A stretch of DNA of 33,350 bases from an uncultured Bacilli bacterium (GTDB lineage: Bacteria; Bacillota_I; Bacilli_A; RF39; UBA660), in the NCBI GenBank assembly GCA_947630495.1, contig CANRHS010000006.1:1-33350 (forward strand). The letters are read 5' to 3'. The notes beneath the pieces were generated by a model. That model searched no databases. It was given only the letters and a program-made list of their open reading frames with translations, and had not been told where the DNA came from. Below, piece by piece: positions 26,310-33,350 of the stretch. The position numbers and the translations under genes were made by a program. Numbering within the stretch: the stretch's first letter is position 1; each line of letters begins with the position of its first letter.

Positions 26310-27029
26310 TTAATCCAAGTTTATACCAAAGTATCTACTTGCTAAATTACTTCTTTCAGGATAATCTTCTCTTAATAAAGCTTCTTCTAATTTCTTCTTA
26401 TTATATGTTATTACTTTCCTTAAAACAGTTACTTCTGTTTTAATATCAATAATTGTATAACTAGTTATATTTCTTTTAACACATCCAGAACTTCCAACTC
26501 CATATAACTTAATATTATCAAAATCTTGTTCAAACCCAGTATGTTCATGTCCAACAAAAATATAATCACTATTAGTTTTCTTAACTACATCACCTAAACA
26601 ATCTTTTAAGGTAGTTAATAAATTTAAACTATGATATGGATATTTTAAATTTTTATCTTTAATTAAGAAATGCATAAACTTAAACTTATTATTACCATAT
26701 TTAAAATCAATAAATAAAGGACACTTTTCTAAAAACTTTCTTTCAATATCTCCTAAAGTAGATGCTATATATTTATAATGTTCTCTTTCACTTTCTTCAA
26801 TATTATAATCACTACTGGTTCCAAATAAATACGCAAGTTCATGATTACCTAATATTAATTTAATATTATTATTTATAATTAAATCTAAACAAGATTTACT
26901 ATCTGGTCCTATTCCAATTATATCTCCAAGACAGATGATTTCATCAATATTTTCTTTTTCAATATCTTTTAATATTTCTTTTAATGCTTCTAAATTACCA
27001 TGTATATCTGAAAATAAAGCTATTCGCAT
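26310..27029 (-). CDS. Metallophosphoesterase family protein
   Basis: ALFSDIHGNLEALKEIL, ICLGDIIGIGPDSKSC, LGNHE, FVGHEHTGF. Confidence 0.93.
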   Translation of the reverse strand: MRIALFSDIHGNLEALKEILKDIEKENIDEIICLGDIIGIGPDSKSCLDLIINNNIKLILGNHELAYLFGTSSDYNIEESEREHYKYIASTLGDIERKFLEKCPLFIDFKYGNNKFKFMHFLIKDKNLKYPYHSLNLLTTLKDCLGDVVKKTNSDYIFVGHEHTGFEQDFDNIKLYGVGSSGCVKRNITSYTIIDIKTEVTVLRKVITYNKKKLEEALLREDYPERSNLASRYFGINLD

Positions 27030-27296
27030 ATTAATTCCTCCTTGAATGCCTATTATTTTAATCTAAAATAGTAATAAATTCAAGTATTTTTAACTAATTT
27101 TAAGATTTATTTCTTAACTACATATCGTATAACAGGGACAAACTATACTTTTAAAGCCTAAACCAAGGTTATAAACTGGGTTAACTTGGGAAAATTGCTC
27201 CCAAAAATTGGTTAAAATTCAGAAATTTAAAGATAGATATTAGACAAATTTTTAAATTGCCTTACCTTTTGCTAGCAAATCATGAAATTACCTAAT

Positions 27297-27325
27297 TTGA
27301 CACATTTTGCAACATGTGATATGAT
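27297..27325 (+). promoter_or_regulatory. Promoter of the 27350 CDS
   Basis: TTGACA (27297-27302), 17-nt spacer, TATGAT (27320-27325). Confidence 0.7.
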
Positions 27326-27349
27326 GATTGCACAGGGAGGAGGAACATC

Positions 27350-28393
27350 ATGAATAATGATATTAAGTTATTAGAGGAAGGAGAAATGGAACCTCTAATA
27401 AAAAATAATAGCATAAAGATTCTCTTTAATAGTAGTAATAAGGATATAACTACTCTTTTAGTATCAATTCTAACTAAAACGCCTTATGATAATTTAAAAG
27501 ATAAAATAAAATTTTCACCACTTGCTAATAATAACACTAATCTCGAACAAAAAACAACAGAGCGTGATGTTGTATTAGAAATTAATACTGATACTAAAAG
27601 TTATATACTTATAACAGAGTTTAATTACTTTCGAAGAGATATTGAAAATGTATTAAATGATAAGAAATTCTGGGGATTTTGTCTAGATAAACTTGATAAA
27701 CTTAAAAGAAAATGTATTGCCAAAAGTTCTTATTATTTATATAGAACTTTTGGAACTCAATTAAAAGTTAATGAAAGTTATTTTGATGCTAAGAATGTTG
27801 TATTATTTGATATTAATACTTTTGCAATTAATAGTAATGCCAAAAATTGTATGATTGATTATGTTATGTATGACATCGAAAATAAAGATATTTTCTCAGA
27901 AGATGTTAAAAGATATGCTTTAGATGTTGCAAATTGTTATAGAAAATGGTATAATCATAAGTATCAGGAATGTAATAGTGAAGAAAAGAATTTAATTCTT
28001 TTAGGAGCAATGCTTGCATCTAAAAAATTATCTGAAGTATTTAAATGTATAGATGAACTAGATACTTGTATTGATTTAAAAAAGAGATTGAAAGGAGTGA
28101 TTATTGAAATGCTAGATACTAATACGGTAACTGCTAATATCTTTGATAGAGATAAAGAAGCAGAAGAAATGAAGAAGATTATTTTTGACTTTGCCAATAG
28201 TGAAACTGTAAAAAATGCACAAGCAAATGGAATGCTTATAGGTGAAGAAAAAAAAGAAAAAAATACAATTATTAATTCTTATAACTTAAATATTCCAATT
28301 ACAACTATTGCTGAAATATGTGGGACTTCAATAGAAAAAGTCAAAAAAGTTATTAATGATTACTTAAAACAAACTAATCCTAATCTTAATTAA
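27350..28393 (+). CDS. PD-(D/E)XK nuclease family transposase/Rpn-like protein
   Basis: ERDVVLEINTDTKSYILITEFNYFRRDIENV; C-terminal INSYNLNIPITTIAEICGTSIEKVKKVINDY. GGGAGGAGG RBS. Confidence 0.75.
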   Translation: MNNDIKLLEEGEMEPLIKNNSIKILFNSSNKDITTLLVSILTKTPYDNLKDKIKFSPLANNNTNLEQKTTERDVVLEINTDTKSYILITEFNYFRRDIENVLNDKKFWGFCLDKLDKLKRKCIAKSSYYLYRTFGTQLKVNESYFDAKNVVLFDINTFAINSNAKNCMIDYVMYDIENKDIFSEDVKRYALDVANCYRKWYNHKYQECNSEEKNLILLGAMLASKKLSEVFKCIDELDTCIDLKKRLKGVIIEMLDTNTVTANIFDRDKEAEEMKKIIFDFANSETVKNAQANGMLIGEEKKEKNTIINSYNLNIPITTIAEICGTSIEKVKKVINDYLKQTNPNLN

Positions 28394-28404
28394 AGGAAAT
28401 TAAT

Positions 28405-28647
28405 ATGACTGATATTGAATTAGATGAATCTTATAATGAGATAAAAAAGACTATTCTTGATTTTCAAAATAGTGAAACTGTTAGAAAAACTAAAGAAAAA
28501 GCAAGAGAAGAAGTAAGAATAAAATCGATTATTAATGCCTATAACTTAAATATTTCAATTGAAAACATTGCATATATATGTGATACTTCAATTGATAAAG
28601 TTAAAGATATTATTAAAGATTATGAAAACAGCCTAGTTAAATACTAG
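28405..28647 (+). CDS. Stand-alone paralog of the PDDEXK protein C-terminus
   Basis: KKTILDFQNSETVRKT...IINAYNLNISIENIAYICDTSIDKVKDIIKDY parallels KKIIFDFANSETVKNA...IINSYNLNIPITTIAEICGTSIEKVKKVINDY. Confidence 0.75.
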   Translation: MTDIELDESYNEIKKTILDFQNSETVRKTKEKAREEVRIKSIINAYNLNISIENIAYICDTSIDKVKDIIKDYENSLVKY

Positions 28648-28656
28648 ACTGTTTTT
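28626..28656. terminator. Bidirectional terminator between convergent genes
   Basis: AAACAG-c-CTAG-ttaaata-CTAG-a-CTGTTT, then T-run. Confidence 0.75.
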
Positions 28657-29512
28657 GCCATAACATCTTATTATCTTGAAATAGATAAGTTATTTTATTT
28701 AATTTTAATAAATAAGTTAAATAGGCTTTAATAGTACTTCCTACTAAAACATATTGGTTTAAGTTTAATACTAAATTATAATGATTAAAGATATTTGTTA
28801 ATAAATCATCTAATGTATTTGGTGTTTCTAAGATAGTTAAGATTACATTTATTATTTCTTCTATCTTCTTTTTATTTAATTCAATTAAATCTTTAATATC
28901 AGTTAATAATTCAGAATGAGAAAGAACATAATATTTACCATTTAAAGTTTTTAAGTATTCTAAAGTATTTAAATATTCTTCTAAATCATAAAGATAAAAG
29001 ATATGATACTTGTTGATAGCATCAGATGATGCTAGACTATCTGCTAAAAAGTAAACATCATCACTTGTTTTTAATCCTATCATATCTAAAGAATGACCTT
29101 TTAGATTAAAATATTCTAATCCATTTGGTAATTCAAGACTTGTTGCTTTAGAAGAATCTGCTTTTAAGAATTTATTTTGAAGTTCTTTAAAAGGATTACT
29201 ACCATATAACATGGTAGGTTCTAGAATCGGATAATTAATAAATGGTATTTCCATGCCATAGGAATAAATTTTAGCATTAGTTCTATCTTCGATTACTTTA
29301 TTACCTCCAATATGGTCAGCATGGGAATGTGTTGAAATTATTCCTACCACATTTAAATTATTTTGGGCTAAAAGTTTTAATACTTTCTTACCTGCATCTT
29401 TATCATTTCCAGAATCTATTAAATAAACGTCATTTTGATTTATTTTAAATACTCCTATATTATTAATATTCTTTATATAGTAAGTATTATTACCTAATTT
29501 TATAAGTTCCAT
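28637..29512 (-). CDS. MBL-fold metallo-hydrolase
   Basis: VGIISTHSHADHIGGNKVIED, LKGHSLDMIG, YVLSHSE. Confidence 0.93.
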   Translation of the reverse strand: MELIKLGNNTYYIKNINNIGVFKINQNDVYLIDSGNDKDAGKKVLKLLAQNNLNVVGIISTHSHADHIGGNKVIEDRTNAKIYSYGMEIPFINYPILEPTMLYGSNPFKELQNKFLKADSSKATSLELPNGLEYFNLKGHSLDMIGLKTSDDVYFLADSLASSDAINKYHIFYLYDLEEYLNTLEYLKTLNGKYYVLSHSELLTDIKDLIELNKKKIEEIINVILTILETPNTLDDLLTNIFNHYNLVLNLNQYVLVGSTIKAYLTYLLKLNKITYLFQDNKMLWQKQSSI

Positions 29513-29513
29513 T

Positions 29514-30893
29514 TTATTCTACCTCAGGAAGAGAAGCAGCAGCAACTGACTGACCTACTCTTCTTGAAGATTCATCTGGAATATGAATTTGAATATTAAG
29601 TTCAGGGAATTCCTTTTCTAATACTTCGCGGGCTTTCTCAGCAATTATATCGCCACCCATACCAGATGTTACTCTTCCCATTAAAAGAACATGGTCTAAA
29701 TTATAGAATTCATGATAATAAGCAACTCCATAACCTAGATAAACTCCAATTGTCTCATAGATTTTCTTAGCATCTTGATTATTTTCTTTAAGTAAGTCTT
29801 GAACAACTTTTAACTTTTCAGCAGGAGTTAGGGTTTTCTCTAATTTAATTCCCGCAGCAGGTGCAAGTTTAATAACGGCATCTTGCGAAAAATACTTAAC
29901 TCCACATCCATAGTCACCTGACCATTCATCAACCATCGCATTTTTATTAAAATCAACGGGAACAAAGGCAAGTTCATTTAAATAACCTGTGATATTTCCA
30001 TGTTCATCAATATAACCTCCGGCTTCACTTGTTCCCATGGCAATTCCTAAAAGAGAGTTAACATTTAAGTTCATGGCTCCAGCTAGAGCTGTAACATCCC
30101 CGTCATTTGCAACTTGAATAGGAATATCATATCCTAATTCTTGACTTAATTTCCGAGCGGCATCTAAATAGATAGTTTTTACATATTTATCAAAGTCCTC
30201 TTTGGAAACTTTAATAAATAAAGATGCAACCATGATTTTATTATCTATACAAACACCAGCCGTTGATACACCAATGGCATCTACCCTACCTAATTTTTCG
30301 GCTGCTGTTTTAAAGGCTTGATAAATCTCATCAAAATGATACTTGGGATCACTATTTAACTTAGGTGCCCAAATAACTTCTTCAGAGTAAATACTTTCTC
30401 CATCTTTAACAGCAGATACCTTTCTATCAGACCCTCCGGCGTCAAACCCAATTCGATTTCCTTCTAAATGTCTTCCAACAGAAACTGAAGTTTTAGATGT
30501 TTCAGGTGCATCTTTTAAATCCATATAAACAACTTCAAACTTTCTTTCATAGACTCCTTCCATGAAAGTTGTATCAAATTCTCTTACCCCTCCTATTTTA
30601 TAATCTTCTTTAATTTTTTCATAGATTTCACGGGATCCTGAAATTATTATTTTAAAACCTCCAGCAACCCAAAGAAGAGTTTTAGCAAGACGAGATACAA
30701 AGTTATAATTTAATTCATCATCAATTCCTGGTTCTAAAATTCTTGTTTTATAAGAATAAACTAAATTATTTGATCTTTCTACGGCAATTACAATATCTTG
30801 TCCCTTATCTTTCGTTCTTTCCTTCATTTCTTTTATCTTTAAAGAAAGGGGTTCAAATTCCTTATCTAAAATGGCTTCTACTTTACACTTCAT
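29514..30893 (-). CDS. ROK-family sugar kinase-like protein with long N-terminal extension
   Basis: GNRIGFDAGGSDRKVSAV, VDAIGVSTAGVCI, VANDGDVTALAGA, GIAMGTSEAGGYI, VLLMGRVTSGMGG. Confidence 0.88.
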   Translation of the reverse strand: MKCKVEAILDKEFEPLSLKIKEMKERTKDKGQDIVIAVERSNNLVYSYKTRILEPGIDDELNYNFVSRLAKTLLWVAGGFKIIISGSREIYEKIKEDYKIGGVREFDTTFMEGVYERKFEVVYMDLKDAPETSKTSVSVGRHLEGNRIGFDAGGSDRKVSAVKDGESIYSEEVIWAPKLNSDPKYHFDEIYQAFKTAAEKLGRVDAIGVSTAGVCIDNKIMVASLFIKVSKEDFDKYVKTIYLDAARKLSQELGYDIPIQVANDGDVTALAGAMNLNVNSLLGIAMGTSEAGGYIDEHGNITGYLNELAFVPVDFNKNAMVDEWSGDYGCGVKYFSQDAVIKLAPAAGIKLEKTLTPAEKLKVVQDLLKENNQDAKKIYETIGVYLGYGVAYYHEFYNLDHVLLMGRVTSGMGGDIIAEKAREVLEKEFPELNIQIHIPDESSRRVGQSVAAASLPEVE

Positions 30894-32016
30894 ATTTTAT
30901 TTCTCCTCCTATTATTGTTTTTAAAACATTAAAATCATTATCAAATATTACTAAATCGGCATCTTTTCCAACTTCAATGGATCCTTTTCTGGCATCTTCA
31001 TGAATGGCTCTGGCAGGATTAAGGGATGCACAGTTAACACATTCATATAAAGGAATATCACTATTCTTATAAACATTTAAAACTCCTTGATTAAGCTTTA
31101 AAATTGAACCTGCAATCGTACCATCTAAAAGCCTACATTCAATTCCTTTCGAAATAAACTTCTCGCCTCCTAAAGTATACTCACCATCTGGCAAGCCTCC
31201 GGCAGGAAGACAATCCGTGATAAAACATAATTTATCGCCTTTTAATTTATATATCATGTTGTAAATTGCTGGATGTATATGGAACGTATCAACAATAAGT
31301 TCACATGTAACATCAGAGTTAAAGATGGCTCCAACTACCCCGGGATTTCTTTGATTTAAAGGACTCATCGCATTAAAGGTATGCGTTGCATGTCTTACTC
31401 CTCTAGTGGTAGATTCATAAGCAACCTCATATGATGCATCCGTGTGTCCCATCGAAATAACAACGTCCGTATCTCTCCTAATCTCTTCGATTGCTTTGAA
31501 ATCTTCGTCTTCTTCAGGTGCCATTGTAATAATTTTAATAATATCTTGATACTTTTTAACAAAACTGGCGTCAGGTTTTAAAATATATCTTTCATCTTGG
31601 GCTCCTTTTTTCTTAGGACTAATAAATGGGCCTTCTGCATGAACTCCTAAGACACTTGCTCCATCCCAAGTTTTACTTTCTTCTTTTAAGTCTCGGCAAA
31701 CTTCTAAGGCTCCTTCAATGATGTCTTTAGAAACGGTCATTGTTGTTGGTAAAAAGGAAGTTACTCCATTTTTCATTATGCCATTTGCAATTGTCTTGAT
31801 ACTATCATAACTCTTATCGCACACGTCTTTTCCTAAATAACCATGAATATGGATATCAATTAAACCAGGTGATACATAATTACCTTTAGCATCAATTACT
31901 TCGTACCCTTCAGGAACCTCATCAACAATTCCTAAAATCTTATCAGAATAAAGAAGTACTTTTCCTTCTACAATCCTATCTTTTAATATAATTTTTCCAT
32001 TTTTAATTGCTTTCAT
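30883..32016 (-). CDS. nagA: N-acetylglucosamine-6-phosphate deacetylase
   Basis: VSPGLIDIHIHGYLGKDVCD, GVHAEGPFISPKKKGAQ, ISMGHTDA, ATHTFNAMSPLNQRNPG, FITDCLPAGG. Confidence 0.97.
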   Translation of the reverse strand: MKAIKNGKIILKDRIVEGKVLLYSDKILGIVDEVPEGYEVIDAKGNYVSPGLIDIHIHGYLGKDVCDKSYDSIKTIANGIMKNGVTSFLPTTMTVSKDIIEGALEVCRDLKEESKTWDGASVLGVHAEGPFISPKKKGAQDERYILKPDASFVKKYQDIIKIITMAPEEDEDFKAIEEIRRDTDVVISMGHTDASYEVAYESTTRGVRHATHTFNAMSPLNQRNPGVVGAIFNSDVTCELIVDTFHIHPAIYNMIYKLKGDKLCFITDCLPAGGLPDGEYTLGGEKFISKGIECRLLDGTIAGSILKLNQGVLNVYKNSDIPLYECVNCASLNPARAIHEDARKGSIEVGKDADLVIFDNDFNVLKTIIGGEIKYEV

Positions 32017-32734
32017 CTAAATCAACTCCTTCTACTTTTTTCTTAAATGCAATTATATTATCTATATTTAAAAGTAAATTAGAACTAAGTTTGGTAAAAT
32101 AAAGATTTATCTCTAATTTACTATTGTTGTTTAAATTTAAACTATTACTTAATACTTCTCCCATATCTATTAACTTAATATCTAAATAATCATTTATATA
32201 TTTCTTTAAACTAGGATAATGCGTACAACCTAATACTAAACAATCACATTCTTTTACTTTATCTAAATATTTTCTTATTATTTCAATCTCAATATTTCTC
32301 TCCTCTATCATTGGTACAAACTCACTTGTTGCAACTTCTAAAACATTTTTATTTAATCTATCTTTAAAAATATGACTATTAATTGTATTACTAGTCCCAA
32401 ATACTCCAATTTTCTTATAATCTTTATTATTTAAATATTTAATAGTAGGACTAATAATATCTATAATAGGAATATTAGTAATCTTCTTTATATCATTATA
32501 AATAGTTGATGAAACAGTCCCACAGGCAACAATAATTAAATCTACTTCTTTAACTTCAAAAAACTTAATAATCTTTGTAACTAACTTAACTAGTTCTTCT
32601 TTACTCTTTTCTCCATAAGGAAGATTCTTTGTATCTCCTAAATAAATATAAGTATTATTTGGATATTTCTTTAAGATACTCTTTAAAACATTAAGTCCTC
32701 CTATCCCTGAATCAAATATTCCAACTCTAATAAT
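32003..32734 (-). CDS. murI: Glutamate racemase MurI, likely ATT start
   Basis: Frame open from 32734: (M)IRVGIFDSGIGGLNVLKSILKKYPNNTYIYLGDTKNLPYGEKSKEEL...IIVACGTVSSTIYNDIKK...VLGCTHYPSLKKY. The supplied track shows only 32003..32311. Confidence 0.88.
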   Translation of the reverse strand: MIRVGIFDSGIGGLNVLKSILKKYPNNTYIYLGDTKNLPYGEKSKEELVKLVTKIIKFFEVKEVDLIIVACGTVSSTIYNDIKKITNIPIIDIISPTIKYLNNKDYKKIGVFGTSNTINSHIFKDRLNKNVLEVATSEFVPMIEERNIEIEIIRKYLDKVKECDCLVLGCTHYPSLKKYINDYLDIKLIDMGEVLSNSLNLNNNSKLEINLYFTKLSSNLLLNIDNIIAFKKKVEGVDLDESN

Positions 32735-32735
32735 C

Positions 32736-33350
32736 TCACCCCCTCTTATAAATTTGATATATTGTTATACTATTCCTATCACTTATTGCCTTATCTTTAT
32801 ATTCATAAACCAATTTATAATTTGCATCTTTAATATAATTATATAGTAAATCATTACTATCTAAAACTAAATAATCAAAATTATATTTCTTTAAAAAATC
32901 TTTATAATTAAGTATACCCTTTTGTAAATTATAATATTCTTTTAAAATATCTTCTTTTTTATTATTTTTCTTCAAAAATACTTCAGCTCTTGGATCAAGA
33001 TATACTTTATAATCAAAATATTCTATATAACTTCCATTATTATAATTAGTATATATTTTATCATCTATAGATGCATTTTCTTTTAAATAATTAACTGCTT
33101 TAGCTAAAGGATAATCATCAATAGTTTCTAATTTTATCTTAAACATAAATATTGTAAAGAAACTTATAATTAAAATAATAGTTATAACTTTTAAATATTT
33201 TATTTTTATATAATTTTTATTTTCATCTTTAAAATAATCTTTTAAATTAGAACTAAATACTAAAGTAGTTATAATAATAAAGAAAAGAATTCCTTTATAA
33301 TGTTCTAATGTTAAATAAGTAGTTCCTAATATTAATAATAAATATCTTAA
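32736..33350 (-). CDS. Integral membrane protein (GT-C-like) C-terminal part, truncated by window edge
   Basis: Frame is open to base 33350 (LRYLLLILGTTYLTLEHYKGILFFIIITTLVFSS...IILIISFFTIFMFKIK...), then soluble C-terminus YTNYNNGSYIEYFDYKVYLDPRAEVF. Confidence 0.7.
   Translation of the reverse strand, partial: LRYLLLILGTTYLTLEHYKGILFFIIITTLVFSSNLKDYFKDENKNYIKIKYLKVITIILIISFFTIFMFKIKLETIDDYPLAKAVNYLKENASIDDKIYTNYNNGSYIEYFDYKVYLDPRAEVFLKKNNKKEDILKEYYNLQKGILNYKDFLKKYNFDYLVLDSNDLLYNYIKDANYKLVYEYKDKAISDRNSITIYQIYKRG

Noticed and set aside
27964-28197. Minus-strand 77-aa ORF
   Set aside because: Antisense to the PDDEXK CDS.
30743-31003. Plus-strand 86-aa ORF
   Set aside because: Antisense to ROK/nagA coding sequence.

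Overview
Very AT-rich (GC estimated by eye, not computed) 33.35 kb bacterial window using the standard code (TGA acts as stop). Protein content suggests an uncultured gut Bacilli/Firmicutes genome; this taxonomy is inference. Housekeeping genes: a class I SAM methyltransferase, RluA-type pseudouridine synthase, folD, YgjP-like metallopeptidase, TtcA-like PP-loop enzyme, ybeY, sporulation genes yqfC/yqfD, a CotD-like coat protein, and an operon with murI, nagA, a ROK kinase and an MBL hydrolase. The most interesting accessory items are: (1) a candidate type I toxin-antitoxin locus at about 16.13-16.80 kb. It has a 26-aa hydrophobic ORF absent from the ORF track, a strong promoter and SD, a roughly 29-bp 5'/3' pairing in the mRNA, a convergent antisense promoter, and a tandem copy of the antisense module without the toxin; (2) a two-gene operon of a large dockerin-containing M60-like (HEVGH) peptidase and a membrane-anchored cohesin-like protein; (3) a GC-rich, NNC/NNT-codon 3' cassette in a SipW-type surface protein that resembles a diversity-generating retroelement variable region, followed by a GC-rich hairpin; (4) a structured leader RNA at 692-856; (5) a small independent transcription unit with a 28-aa ORF at about 26.05-26.27 kb; (6) murI with no AUG/GUG/UUG start and a likely AUU start; (7) a gene split at a UUUUUUA -1 slippery heptamer. 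No tRNA, rRNA or CRISPR array was recognised.
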